64,000 nucleotides of DNA from Micromonospora_H sonneratiae (lineage in GTDB: Bacteria; Actinomycetota; Actinomycetes; Mycobacteriales; Micromonosporaceae). The stretch lies in contig NZ_JBHTMP010000017.1 of NCBI RefSeq assembly GCF_042679305.1, forward strand, positions 60,424 to 124,423, given 5' to 3'. Shown here in pieces: positions 52,635 through 61,602 of the stretch. The position numbers and the translations under genes are program-made. The notes below the pieces were generated by a model. That model was given only the letters and a program-made list of their open reading frames with translations. It searched no databases and was not told where the DNA came from. How positions within the stretch are numbered: the stretch's first letter is position 1; every line of letters begins with the position of its first letter.

Positions 52635-55292
52635 TCAGTCGCAGGTCACTGCGGGTTGGGCCCGGGTGACGAGGTTCGTGTAGCCGGTGGTGCCGTCCAG
52701 CCAGACCACCCGACGGTTCTCGTCGGAGGCGTGCACACCCTGGTCACCCCGGTTGCACGAGAACCGGACGGGAGCCCCACCGCGCACCGGGACCTGGTAC
52801 AGCTTCGGTAGCGCGGCGTTGGTGAGCTGGCTGCTCGGCTGGGACGTGAACGTCACGTACCGGCTGTTGGCGTCGAGCGCGGGCACCCTCGCCAGGCCCG
52901 ACGCCTCGGTCACGACATCGGTGACGCCGGTGCCGTCCAGGGCCGCCCGTTTGATCGCGCTGATCCCGTCGATGCCGGTGTCGTGCACCCAGTAGACCGC
53001 GTCGGCGGTGACGACGACGTCCTTGACGAAGACGCGCTCGGTCCCGACCGGGATGACGGTCTTCGTCCCGGTGCGCAGGTTCCACACCACCGGGTTGTAG
53101 TGCCAGCCGGTCGCGTCCTGCACGATCTGCGCGTAGGCCAGCACATCGCCGTGGAGCGACGCCCACGAACCCTGCGTACCCACCTCGGGCGTCAGGTTGA
53201 CCGTCGACCCGTCCGGCCTGCGTACCACCACGTCGCTCTCGAAGAGGTCGTACGAGAAGAGGGTCCAGGCGGCGGTACGGCCCGACACGATCGGGTTGCT
53301 CAGATCCTCGTTCCGGCCGGTCACCGTCGCGAGGCTGGTCACCGGCCCGCCGGTCAGCGCCCGTTGGTAGACGTCCACGACGAGTTGACCGTCGACGACC
53401 GCGGTGCCGGTCCACACCCCCGTGCGGCCGTCGGTGGCCGGCTGCTCGTGCGTGCGCTCGTCGGCCGGCGAGAGCTGTCGGGCCTTCCCACCGTCGGTGG
53501 CACCGGTCCAGATCGAGGTCGCCCCCGACTCCGCCGTCGGTGCCTGGCTCACCACGTACCGGCCGCCGGCGGCGTCGAGCGCGGCAGCGGCATGCCGTAC
53601 GTCGGCCAGCAGCGTCTTCGAGTCGACGCCGAGTTCCCGCTCCCAGCCCGGCGTGATGCCGTGACCGTCGAAGGCCGCCCGGACGACCGCCTTCTGGTTG
53701 ACGGTGAAGCCGAGCGCGGTCGCGGCCTCCAGTACGGCGGTGCGACCGTCGGTGAACCCGTCGAGTGGCGTCATGTACTCGGTTAACGCCTTGTAGACGA
53801 GCCGGTCGGCCAGCAGCGGATCGAGTTTCTCCCGGATGTCCCACAGTGCTCCGGAGAAGATGGTGGAGTTCAGGTGCACCCCGCCGTTGTCGGTCGAGGT
53901 GCGGACGCCGAGATAGTCGGAGTACGTGGTCCGGCCGTCGTTCAGGTTGCGCAGGGCGCACTGCGCAGGTGTGCCGGACTTGCAGAGGTCCTCGGCCAGC
54001 AGCCCGGCGTCCGGGTGCGACATCGGCGTACCGGTGACCGTCACGTCGATCGCGTTGCCGAAGTAGTCGGCGATCGCCTCGTTCATCGCCCCGGACTGGT
54101 TGCGGTAGACGAGGTCCGCGGAGTTGGTGATGACGCCGTGGGTCATCTCGTGTCCGACGACGTCGAGGTCGGCGGCGAACGAGTAGCGGGTCGAGGTGGC
54201 CCCGCCGTACACCATCTTCTGGCCGTCCCAGAACGCGTTGTTGAACGGCCGACCGAAGTTGGTCACGTTGACGACGGAGATCATCGGGCTGCCGGCGCCG
54301 TCCAGGCCGTCCCGGCCGAGCCGTGACCGGTAGAACTCGTACACCTGACCGGCGCCGTAGTGTGCGTCGACCGCGCCGGTCGTGCTGGGCGCCCCGGTGA
54401 ACGGGATGGTGTCGGCCGACATCAACGGTGTCTCGGGTGGTAGCTCTCCGAGGTAGTCGTAGTAGCTGCGTCCCTCGGCGTCGTAGGTGAGGATCTCCCC
54501 ACCGCTGGTCGGGTACATCGCACGGGAACGGTCGCGCAGTTCGTACCGGCCGTCGGCACGCTGGTACGCCTCGACCGGTACCGACCGGCCGTGCTCGTCG
54601 GTGCCGGTCGTCGAGACCGCCCCCTCGGCGAAGTTGACCGTGTCGTAGGTCAGCGCGACGGTGCCCGCGTGCGCGTCCACGAACACCTCGCGGACGAACG
54701 GCGTCTGGGTTGCGGTGTCGACGCCCCGGAGGGTGAGCCGCCAGGTGAGGACACCGCCGCCGGTCGGCAGGACGGTCAGTCCCCGGTCGGTGACCGTGAC
54801 CGAGGCCCGGGTCTGCGGATCCAGGCCACGCCGGGCGATCCGGCTGGCCACGTCCGCGCCGATGCGGGGCGTGGTCGAGACGCCGAGTTCGGTGAAGTAG
54901 CGGCCGTTGACGCTGGTCACCGTGCGGGTCCCGGTCCTGGTCAGGTGTACGAGGTAGTGCGCCCCGAACACTTCGACGCCCCGGTGCCGTTGCACGAACC
55001 GTACGGTTTCCGTGCGGTCGTCCCCGGTCACGTTCCGTACCCGCAGGTCGTCGGTGGCGACGTGGTAGCGGCCGGAGTTGCGGGCGAGGTGGTCGCGAGC
55101 TGCGGTCGCGGCGTCCCCACCGGGGGCGCGTTCGCCGATCCCGCTCACCAACGCGGGTGCCCGGGTGCCCTCGCCCGCTGTCGACTGTGGATCAGGTGCG
55201 GCGGTGGCCGGACCGGCCACGGTGGCCAGCGTTCCGGCCACGAGTACCGCGGTCAGCGCTGTGGAACCCAGCGCCGTGGAGATTCTGCGCAA
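52635..55292 (-). CDS. secreted M4-family (thermolysin-like) metalloprotease with C-terminal propeller-like domain
   Basis: An 885-residue exported zinc protease. The signal peptide starts MRRISTALGSTALTAVLVAG. A fungalysin/thermolysin-type propeptide follows (YHVATDDLRVRNVTGDD, then YLVHLTRTG). The catalytic part has VVGHEMTHGVI near residue 383 (HExxH) and GAMNEAIADYFGN near 403 (third ligand Glu). VHLNSTIFSGALWD is also M4-typical. The last 330 residues have repeated strands (SIWTGATDGGKARQLS, AVYWVHDTGIDGISAIKRAA) like TolB-type propellers, probably for substrate or wall binding. TTG at 55292 is chosen for its GAGAGAGG site; the upstream frame to 55541 is Arg/Pro-rich and lies over another gene. 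Confidence 0.88.
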   Translation of the reverse strand: MRRISTALGSTALTAVLVAGTLATVAGPATAAPDPQSTAGEGTRAPALVSGIGERAPGGDAATAARDHLARNSGRYHVATDDLRVRNVTGDDRTETVRFVQRHRGVEVFGAHYLVHLTRTGTRTVTSVNGRYFTELGVSTTPRIGADVASRIARRGLDPQTRASVTVTDRGLTVLPTGGGVLTWRLTLRGVDTATQTPFVREVFVDAHAGTVALTYDTVNFAEGAVSTTGTDEHGRSVPVEAYQRADGRYELRDRSRAMYPTSGGEILTYDAEGRSYYDYLGELPPETPLMSADTIPFTGAPSTTGAVDAHYGAGQVYEFYRSRLGRDGLDGAGSPMISVVNVTNFGRPFNNAFWDGQKMVYGGATSTRYSFAADLDVVGHEMTHGVITNSADLVYRNQSGAMNEAIADYFGNAIDVTVTGTPMSHPDAGLLAEDLCKSGTPAQCALRNLNDGRTTYSDYLGVRTSTDNGGVHLNSTIFSGALWDIREKLDPLLADRLVYKALTEYMTPLDGFTDGRTAVLEAATALGFTVNQKAVVRAAFDGHGITPGWERELGVDSKTLLADVRHAAAALDAAGGRYVVSQAPTAESGATSIWTGATDGGKARQLSPADERTHEQPATDGRTGVWTGTAVVDGQLVVDVYQRALTGGPVTSLATVTGRNEDLSNPIVSGRTAAWTLFSYDLFESDVVVRRPDGSTVNLTPEVGTQGSWASLHGDVLAYAQIVQDATGWHYNPVVWNLRTGTKTVIPVGTERVFVKDVVVTADAVYWVHDTGIDGISAIKRAALDGTGVTDVVTEASGLARVPALDANSRYVTFTSQPSSQLTNAALPKLYQVPVRGGAPVRFSCNRGDQGVHASDENRRVVWLDGTTGYTNLVTRAQPAVTCD

Positions 55293-55304
55293 GGTCGTTC
55301 CTCT

Positions 55305-55358
55305 CTCAGTAGTTAGGAACCTTTCCTGTTTCCTAGTACTGAGATCGATCAAAGTCAA
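55305..55358 (-). promoter_or_regulatory. metalloprotease promoter with overlapping inverted repeat
   Basis: On the minus strand TTGACT (55358-55353), a 17-base spacer and TAGGAA (55335-55330) form a candidate promoter. An inverted repeat with arms CTCAGTACTAGGAA (55343-55330) and its near-complement at 55319-55305 surrounds the transcription start. A repressor bound here, or the RNA hairpin, would control expression. Confidence 0.55.
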
Positions 55359-55380
55359 TGAAAATGCCGTCGTCGCCCGG

Positions 55381-56529
55381 TCAGTTCCGCCGGTGTCGGC
55401 CGACTTCGGGAGCCCGGCTCTCGGCCGTCGACCGGCTGCCGACCGTCGACCGGGTGCTGGCCGTCGACCGGGTGCTGGCCGTCGATCGCTTGCCGGCGGT
55501 CGACCGGCGGCGGAGCCCGAGCACCGCGCCGATCTGCGCACCGATGATGCCGGCGACCGAGATGACCGCGGACACCGCGAGCGGTCGGTTGACCTGGCTC
55601 AGTTCGCTGGACCGGGCGGCACCGGCGGCCAGGGTGGGTTCATCCGGTTGCCGGTGCCGTGGCGTCTCCCCGTCGGGTGCGGAAGTCGCGGGTGGGGTCG
55701 TCGGGCGCGGCACTGTCGGGCGCGGAGCCGGTGGTGTCGCCGGACGGTTTCCGGGCGGCGGCGGTACGGCGACCAGGCCGGTGGCGTGTTCGCGTACCCC
55801 CCGGTCGGCGGCCTCGTCCGGCAGCCGGAGCAGTTGCCCCGGACGGATCCGGTTCGGGTCCCGGATCTTGTTGAGTCGGGCGAGGTCGCGGTAACGGTCG
55901 AAGTCGCCGAGATAGCGGTCGGCGATGTGGCCGAGATAGTCGTCGCGCTCGACCCGGTAGACCGGCACCGGCTCCGGACGCGGGGAGGTCACCGGCACCG
56001 ACCAGCGGACCGGTGACCCGGCGACGGAACCCGGTGTGGAGCCGGCCGGGAGCAGTGCGGCCTGGGCGGCCACCGGCGGGCGGTACGGTGCCACGGCCGC
56101 GACCGTTGCCGCCCTCGATGCGGCGGAGGCCGCCGGACTGGCTGCGATGATCAGCGCGACCGAGCCGACCAGGGCCGCCACCGCCCGTTGCTGCCGGCTC
56201 AACCCGGGAAGTCGCGGTGCCGGCCGTCGCCGTACCCGTGCCGGCAACTCCACCAGTACGGAGAGCGCGAAGGTCGCCCAGCCCGCCCAGCCGACGATCG
56301 CCAGCGCCCGCAGGAAGAGCTGTCCATCGTCCCGGCTGGTCAACGTGGTGGTGATCTCGTCCATGCCGGGCAGGTGGTCGGGGAGCGGATTACCGGCGAA
56401 GGCGACCAGGGCGACCGGTGCGCCCACCAACAGTCCGAGTAGGACGATCAGCGCGGCGAGTCCGGTGACGATCTGCCCGGATCGGCGGGCGATGGACGGT
56501 CGTACGGCTGATACGTGTGCTGTGGGCAT
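55381..56529 (-). CDS. LysM-domain membrane protein at the end of the Tad operon
   Basis: A 382-residue protein. Two or three N-terminal helices (GLAALIVLLGLLVGAPVALV, then LFLRALAIVGWAGWATFALS) precede a LysM domain at about 190-240 (YRVERDDYLGHIADRYLGD, then IRPGQLLRLPD). A Pro-rich linker and another helix near 325-345 follow. The C-terminus is a basic Ser/Thr/Arg repeat (RSTAGKRSTASTRSTAS). LysM binds peptidoglycan and is common beside actinobacterial Tad genes, where it may anchor the pilus machine. ATG at 56529 has GGAGGAAAG upstream. The repeat is a tandem duplication in the DNA near 55435-55490. Confidence 0.8.
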   Translation of the reverse strand: MPTAHVSAVRPSIARRSGQIVTGLAALIVLLGLLVGAPVALVAFAGNPLPDHLPGMDEITTTLTSRDDGQLFLRALAIVGWAGWATFALSVLVELPARVRRRPAPRLPGLSRQQRAVAALVGSVALIIAASPAASAASRAATVAAVAPYRPPVAAQAALLPAGSTPGSVAGSPVRWSVPVTSPRPEPVPVYRVERDDYLGHIADRYLGDFDRYRDLARLNKIRDPNRIRPGQLLRLPDEAADRGVREHATGLVAVPPPPGNRPATPPAPRPTVPRPTTPPATSAPDGETPRHRQPDEPTLAAGAARSSELSQVNRPLAVSAVISVAGIIGAQIGAVLGLRRRSTAGKRSTASTRSTASTRSTVGSRSTAESRAPEVGRHRRN

Positions 56530-56541
56530 CAGCTTTCCTCC

Positions 56542-57045
56542 CTACGGTTCGGTCCGCAGGTGGGCGGTGGCCTCGCCACGGACCAGGATCTTGTCCCTGA
56601 AGCCGAAGAGGTCGAGCAGGTAGGTGTCGTACTCCACGTCGACGGTGACGGTGAGCTGCTGTCCGGTGTCGAACCGGACCGACCAGGCCCGGACGCCCTC
56701 CACTCCGGCCAGGTAGTTGCGGATTGCCGTACGGGCCTGCTCCTCGTCGACCACCTTCGGGCGGCCCTCGACCGCCGAGGCCAGGTCGATGGACTGGCCG
56801 CCGGCTCGGGCCGCCTCGGCAGCGAGGTTGTCGGCCCGCTGCATCGACCGCAACTGGCCGGTGCCGTCGAAGGCCAGCCCGATGATCACCAGTACGCCGG
56901 TGAGGGCGACCGCCAGGAACAGGCTGACCCGGCCGGCATCCCGGCCCGCGTCGCCACCTGGCCGGTGCCCCGTTGCGGTCGGCGTGCGATCGTCAGCAGC
57001 GGGACCTGACCCGTACCGGAGAAGGGGTGGCCCGTGGGTGTTCAC
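56542..57045 (-). CDS. TadG/TadE-like pilus assembly protein
   Basis: A 167-residue protein with a polar N-terminus and one helix (VSLFLAVALTGVLVIIGLAF, about residues 40-60), then a periplasmic-side domain (QRADNLAAEAARAGGQSIDL). This is the TadG/RcpC-like minor-pilin pattern. Its ATG overlaps the upstream TadE stop (ATGA). It is probably a pseudopilin-like component of the Tad system. Confidence 0.7.
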   Translation of the reverse strand: MNTHGPPLLRYGSGPAADDRTPTATGHRPGGDAGRDAGRVSLFLAVALTGVLVIIGLAFDGTGQLRSMQRADNLAAEAARAGGQSIDLASAVEGRPKVVDEEQARTAIRNYLAGVEGVRAWSVRFDTGQQLTVTVDVEYDTYLLDLFGFRDKILVRGEATAHLRTEP

Positions 57046-57578
57046 ACGTCGAGCCCCTTCCCGTCGGGATCGGTGCGGGGCTCGACGGTCACGGACCCGG
57101 AGGCCCGGCTCCGGTAACGGTCCAGTGGGGACACGAAGGTCGCCCTGACCAGCCGTTCGGTCGGCATGCCCGGCAGGATCGACATCCGCAGGTCCCGAAA
57201 GGACACCCGGCAGGAGACGGTGACCGAGACCGAGGCGTCCTGCCCGACGGGGCTGCGGAACGCCGCGTCGAACGTGGCGGGCCGCCCCCGTACGCTGCCG
57301 GCGAAGTCCAGACGGGGTGGCTGCGTGCAGGAGAGCCCCTCCCAGTCGAGCCGGGTACGGGCCGCGTCCCGGGCCGCCTCCCGGGCTGCGGCGGCGGTCC
57401 GGGAGATGGACGCGGCCCGGGCGGCGTCATGCGCCGCCACCTCGATCGCCTCGTGTGCCACGGCGGTACGCCCGGCGACCCCGGCCAGCACCACCAGTGC
57501 CAGGAAGGCGGGGATGAGCACGGCTACCTCCACCGAGACCGATCCCCGGTCGCTGCGGCCGACTGCCCGTACGGTCAT
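57042..57578 (-). CDS. TadE-like pseudopilin
   Basis: A 178-residue protein with the TadE signature: DRGSVSVEVAVLIPAFLALV near residue 10, where Glu lies five residues into the helix as in prepilin-like proteins. EAIEVAAHDAARAASISRTA follows. The remaining part is a periplasmic domain with two cysteines. Overlaps both neighbours by four bases (ATGA). Confidence 0.82.
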   Translation of the reverse strand: MTVRAVGRSDRGSVSVEVAVLIPAFLALVVLAGVAGRTAVAHEAIEVAAHDAARAASISRTAAAAREAARDAARTRLDWEGLSCTQPPRLDFAGSVRGRPATFDAAFRSPVGQDASVSVTVSCRVSFRDLRMSILPGMPTERLVRATFVSPLDRYRSRASGSVTVEPRTDPDGKGLDV

Positions 57579-57997
57579 CGTGGCGGCTCCGGGGTGACCC
57601 GTTCCACGGTGCCGTGTGCGGTCTCGCTGACTGCCGGCAGTGGGATCAACGGCACGATACGCAGCGGCTGGCCGGTGACGGTGGCGCTGACCTGCGTCGT
57701 ACCCGGACGGACGGTGACCCTCGCACCGGTCAGCCAGTCACCGGCCCGGGTGATGAACTCCTCCGCGCGGCGCTGACCGACGCCGTCGGCGGCCCGGTAC
57801 GCCCGCTGAGCGTTCACCGCCTCCTGGGCGGCGTTCAACGCGGTGGCCCGGGCGAGGAACCAGGCGGCGGCCTGGACGGAGGCGAGGAGCAGGATCAGGA
57901 TGGCGGGCAGCAGCACGGTCAGCTCGACCGGGTTCGCCCCCCGGTCCCGGCCCGGTCCCGCTTCCCGCCCCTGATCCGGCTGGTTGCCGCGGCGCAT
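57575..57997 (-). CDS. TadE-like pseudopilin
   Basis: A 140-residue protein with the TadE signature RGANPVELTVLLPAILILLL near residue 19 and the following AAAWFLARATALNAAQEAVN. It is a second TadE homologue, co-translated with the next gene (ATGA overlap). It begins four bases after the Flp-like gene. Confidence 0.82.
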   Translation of the reverse strand: MRRGNQPDQGREAGPGRDRGANPVELTVLLPAILILLLASVQAAAWFLARATALNAAQEAVNAQRAYRAADGVGQRRAEEFITRAGDWLTGARVTVRPGTTQVSATVTGQPLRIVPLIPLPAVSETAHGTVERVTPEPPR

Positions 57998-58001
57998 CGG
58001 G

Positions 58002-58205
58002 CTACTTGGGGTCGGCCGGGGTGGGCAACTTCTCCAACCAGCCCTTGGCAGCTGCCAGCGCGCCGGCGGTCACCACGGTGGCCACGAACACCAGCCCCAT
58101 GATGATCACTGCGGTCGGCACCGGACTGTCCCCCCGTTCGCCGTCGCGGCGCAGTTCGGCGAGGCGTACGGCGAGGAAGGTGTGGAGGTAGGTGAAGACG
58201 GTCAT
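58002..58205 (-). CDS. small Flp/pilin-like protein
   Basis: A 67-residue protein with a charged N-terminus (RLAELRRDGERGDSP) and one helix (VPTAVIIMGLVFVATVVTAG). Its size and placement between TadC and TadE fit the Flp pilin slot. The helix lacks the usual Gly/Glu prepilin cleavage motif with aromatic residues, so it may be a membrane peptide rather than the main pilin. ATG at 58205 has AAGGGAG upstream. Confidence 0.65.
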   Translation of the reverse strand: MTVFTYLHTFLAVRLAELRRDGERGDSPVPTAVIIMGLVFVATVVTAGALAAAKGWLEKLPTPADPK

Positions 58206-58242
58206 TGAAGGCTCCCTTCGGGGACAGGCAGGAGACGGCAGG

Positions 58243-59112
58243 TCAGATGCGGGACATGAACGGATAGATGACGAAACCGACGAGGACGAAGACGAGCAGT
58301 GCACCGGGGATGTCCAGGCGGCTGGTGACCGCCTCGGCCCGGGCCAGGTTGTCGGTACGGATCTGGTCACGCAACGAGTCGGCGCGGCTGCGTAACGTCT
58401 CGTGTACCTGGGCGCCCTCGGTCCCGGACGACTGCATGATCGAACCGACGTCACCCAGTTCCGGTACGCCGATCTTCTCGGCCAGGTCCCGCAACTCGTC
58501 CCAGGGCGAGTGCATCTGGAGTTGCGCCATCCGCAGCGCCTCCCGGATCCGTTCGAAGACCCAGCCGTCGCAGACGCCGGCCGCCCGTTCCAGCGACTGC
58601 ACCGGGCCGTGCGCCGCCGACAGTTGCAGGGCGACCAGGTCGAGGTAGGCGCAGACGGCCTGGCTGAACTCGCGACGGGCCTTCTCCGCCTTGACCAGTA
58701 CCGACCGGTGGGCCAGGACCACCGCGGTGAACGCCATGCCCAGCCCGGCCACGGTGGGAATGACGACCGGTGGCCGTACCCCGGCCAGGAACAGCACCAG
58801 TGCGGACAGGGCGGGCATCGCCAGGCCGACCAGTGCGGAGAGCAGCAGCGAGAGGGTGTACTGCTCGGGGGAGCGGCCGATCAGCGCCAGCTGCCGGTGC
58901 GGCGGGCGCAACGTACGGGTCAGGCCACCCAGCCAGTCCAGCTCACCGCCACCGGTGGCCCGGAGCGGTCCGGCCGGCTGGTGCAGCCGACGCAACGCGG
59001 GCCCGAGTGCCGGGGTGACCGGAAGCGTCTCCCGGACCAGGAGGAACACGCCCAGGCCGATGATCGCCCCGCCGACGATCCCGATGGCCAGGTGCCAGTT
59101 CACCAGGATCAT
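58243..59112 (-). CDS. tadC: type II secretion F family protein (TadC-like)
   Basis: A 289-residue inner-membrane platform protein of the Tad machine. The GspF/T2SSF domain spans about 120-280, including YLDLVALQLSAAHGPVQSLE and ALRMAQLQMHSPWDELRDLA. Two closing helices at the C-terminus end VFVLVGFVIYPFM. Its ATG overlaps the TadB stop (ATGA). It pairs with TadB to form the platform. Confidence 0.88.
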   Translation of the reverse strand: MILVNWHLAIGIVGGAIIGLGVFLLVRETLPVTPALGPALRRLHQPAGPLRATGGGELDWLGGLTRTLRPPHRQLALIGRSPEQYTLSLLLSALVGLAMPALSALVLFLAGVRPPVVIPTVAGLGMAFTAVVLAHRSVLVKAEKARREFSQAVCAYLDLVALQLSAAHGPVQSLERAAGVCDGWVFERIREALRMAQLQMHSPWDELRDLAEKIGVPELGDVGSIMQSSGTEGAQVHETLRSRADSLRDQIRTDNLARAEAVTSRLDIPGALLVFVLVGFVIYPFMSRI

Positions 59113-60017
59113 GCGATCACCTCCTCGGGATCCGGGGCGGCGAGGAACCGGGCCGGGCGGGGCGGCAGGCTCATCGCCCGTACCCAGGCCAGCAGGCCGA
59201 CGAAGCAGCCGCCGAGGAACACCATCACGATCTGCCCGGTCGGTGTGCCGTACGGGCGCATGTAGTCCGGGTTGACCAGCCCGTACAGCAGGATCAGCAG
59301 GGTCATCCCGGTCAGGAAGCGCACCGCGAACCGGGGCTGGGTACGTTTGGCCTCCACCTCGCGCCGGGTGGCGACCTCGGCCGCCGAGGCGGAGGCGATC
59401 GAGCCGAGTACGTCGCCGAGCCGCTCGCCCCGGTCGGTCAGGTGCAGGATCAGCGCGGCCACCACCTGGTCGCAGACCGGGTCACCGATCTCGTCGGCGA
59501 ACGCCAGCAGCGCGGTCCGCCCCTGCCAGCCGGCCTGCAACCGGGCGGCCAGCAGCCGTACCTCGTCCTCGATCTCCTCGGGTGCGGTCGCCACCGTGTT
59601 GATGACGGTCTGTTGCAGCCCCTGACCGGTGCCGGACACGTCCTTGAGTCGGCGGGTCCATTCCCCCACCGCCTCGATCCGGGCGATGGCCCGCTGCTCG
59701 GCCTTGCCGACGGTGAACAGCCATGGCGTGCCCGGCACCGCGATGACGACCAGCAGCCCGACCACCGGCAGGCCGGTGAGCAGGAAGGCCAGCGCGCCGG
59801 CGACCAGGGCGGTTCCCAGCAGCATTTGGTGCCGGCGCTGCTCCCGTCGGCTGCTGCCGGACCCGAGCCAGAGCAGCCGCAGGGCCCGGCCGCCCGTGGA
59901 CGGCGGTGCCGGCGGACGTCGGGTGCCGATCAGCGAGACGACCGCGAGGACCAGCCCGGCCACGCAGGCCGCCCCGGACAGGACCGCGATCAGCTCGATG
60001 TTGGCCGGTAGGTTCAC
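59109..60017 (-). CDS. tadB: type II secretion F family protein (TadB-like)
   Basis: A 302-residue platform protein with the T2SSF domain at about 125-265 (EAVGEWTRRLKDVSGTGQGL, then DEIGDPVCDQVVAALILHLT, and RGERLGDVLGSIA). Membrane segments lie at the N-terminus, about 70-105 and the C-terminus. It lies between CpaF and TadC, as usual. Confidence 0.88.
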   Translation of the reverse strand: MNLPANIELIAVLSGAACVAGLVLAVVSLIGTRRPPAPPSTGGRALRLLWLGSGSSRREQRRHQMLLGTALVAGALAFLLTGLPVVGLLVVIAVPGTPWLFTVGKAEQRAIARIEAVGEWTRRLKDVSGTGQGLQQTVINTVATAPEEIEDEVRLLAARLQAGWQGRTALLAFADEIGDPVCDQVVAALILHLTDRGERLGDVLGSIASASAAEVATRREVEAKRTQPRFAVRFLTGMTLLILLYGLVNPDYMRPYGTPTGQIVMVFLGGCFVGLLAWVRAMSLPPRPARFLAAPDPEEVIA

Positions 60018-60078
60018 GCCGCCTCCCCGATCGGTTCAGCCTTCCGTCCGGGCGGTGGCGGCAGGCCCCGGCCCCCGG

Positions 60079-61602
60079 TCATGTCCGCCGCCGTAGCTGA
60101 CTGTGCCGGGGCCGACGCCACGCGCCGGTGCCCGCCTCGATGAACCGGGACAGCACCCGGGGGTCGTAGCCGACCCGCATGAGCTGGTCGCGGACCCGTT
60201 CCGGCAGATGCCGGGGTACGGCCCGACCGTCGGACCCCGGACCGAACACCGTCGTCGTGGTGATCCGGCTGTTCTCGCCGGCGCCGATCACCTCCTCGAC
60301 GTGCGAGACGAACCGGTACTTCCGTCCACCGATGGCGGTCTCGTCCTCGACGGTGACGTAGACGATCAGGTCGAGCGCGTTGCCGGCCATCCGGCGGGCC
60401 TGCTCGACGGTCATCTCCCGCCCGTGGGACAGGGCCAACTCGACGATCCGCTCACCCACCCCGGCCGGTGTACGGGCGTGGATGGTGCACATCGAGCCCC
60501 GGCTGGTGGTCATCGCCTGCAACATCGGGACGATCTCCCGGGAGCGGACCTCACCGACGATGATCCGCAGTACGCCCATCCGCAACGCCACCGGGATCAG
60601 GTCGGCGATGGTGACCTCACCGGCCGGTCGCCCGTCCAGTCCCCGCTCGCCGTGTCCCTCCCGGGACTCGAAGCTCATCACCGCCCGGTGCCTCCCCTGT
60701 CGCCGGGCGGGTAGCAGCTCGCGGCTCTCCTCGAGCAGCACGTACGGCTCGTCGGCGGGGATCTCGCCCATCAACGCCCGGATGACCGTGGTCTTTCCCG
60801 CCCCGGCCAGCCCGGCGACCATGATGTTGAGCCCGGCCGCCATCGCCGCCCGGAGGAAGTCGCGGATCAGCACGTCGACCATCTCGTCCAGGTCGGCCCG
60901 GCCACCCGCGAGGTCGTCGAGGGTCACGTCGAGGGTGTTGTGCTTGCGGATCACCGCGTACGGCCGGTGGCTGACCAGGTAGACGGCGGCCAGGCGACTG
61001 CCGTCGGGCAGTTGCAGGTCCAGGGTCGGCTTCGAAGTGGACAGGGACCGCTCGGTCGCCCCGGCCCGCCGGGCGGCGGCCTGGAGGATCTCCACCATCT
61101 CCTCGTCGCTGTCCGCGATCGGCTCGCCCCAGTCGACGCCGCCCCCGTGCCGGGTGATGCGGACCAGGTCGCAGCCGAGGATGTGCACCTCCTCGATGGA
61201 TTCGTCGACCAGCAGGGTCTGCAACCGGCCCAGCCCGACCAACTCGGCGGTCACCTGGTCGAGCAGGGTGCGTTCCTCGGCGGCTGGCATCGGGGTGCCG
61301 GCCCGTCGGGCGGCGTCGGCGTACTCGGCCACCACGGCGACCGCCAGCCGGGCCCGTTCGACGTCCTCCTCGTCGGGGGTGAACTCCCGGCCGCGTTGCC
61401 AGAGGGTGAGTCGTTCGCTGAGTTCGCGGCGCAGTTCGCGGACCACCGCGAAGTCGACCCGGGGTCGGGGTGGTGCCGCGATCCGGGGGCCCCCGACCGG
61501 CGGGTACGGCTGATGGTGCCCGTTGGCCGGCAACGGCGGGATGGTCGAGGTGACGCCGTTCTCCCGTACCCGTGGGTCGTGGTCGACCGGCTCAAACCGC
61601 AT
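60079..61602 (-). CDS. cpaF: CpaF/TadA-family secretion ATPase
   Basis: A 507-residue hexameric ATPase powering pilus assembly. N-terminal domain: EERTLLDQVTAELVGLGRLQ near residue 110, and VDESIEEVHILG. The ATPase has Walker A GLAGAGKTTVIRAL near 268, Asp box LLEESREL near 290, Walker B-like VLRIIVGEVRSRE near 345 and the His box CTIHARTPAGV near 375. ATG at 61602 has GGGAGG upstream and overlaps the CpaE-like gene by 11 bases. Confidence 0.92.
   Translation of the reverse strand: MRFEPVDHDPRVRENGVTSTIPPLPANGHHQPYPPVGGPRIAAPPRPRVDFAVVRELRRELSERLTLWQRGREFTPDEEDVERARLAVAVVAEYADAARRAGTPMPAAEERTLLDQVTAELVGLGRLQTLLVDESIEEVHILGCDLVRITRHGGGVDWGEPIADSDEEMVEILQAAARRAGATERSLSTSKPTLDLQLPDGSRLAAVYLVSHRPYAVIRKHNTLDVTLDDLAGGRADLDEMVDVLIRDFLRAAMAAGLNIMVAGLAGAGKTTVIRALMGEIPADEPYVLLEESRELLPARRQGRHRAVMSFESREGHGERGLDGRPAGEVTIADLIPVALRMGVLRIIVGEVRSREIVPMLQAMTTSRGSMCTIHARTPAGVGERIVELALSHGREMTVEQARRMAGNALDLIVYVTVEDETAIGGRKYRFVSHVEEVIGAGENSRITTTTVFGPGSDGRAVPRHLPERVRDQLMRVGYDPRVLSRFIEAGTGAWRRPRHSQLRRRT

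Noticed and set aside
55292..55541. Longer start for the M4 protease.
   Set aside because: The added residues are Arg/Pro repeats overlapping the LysM gene. The TTG start at 55292 begins a proper signal peptide with a ribosome site.
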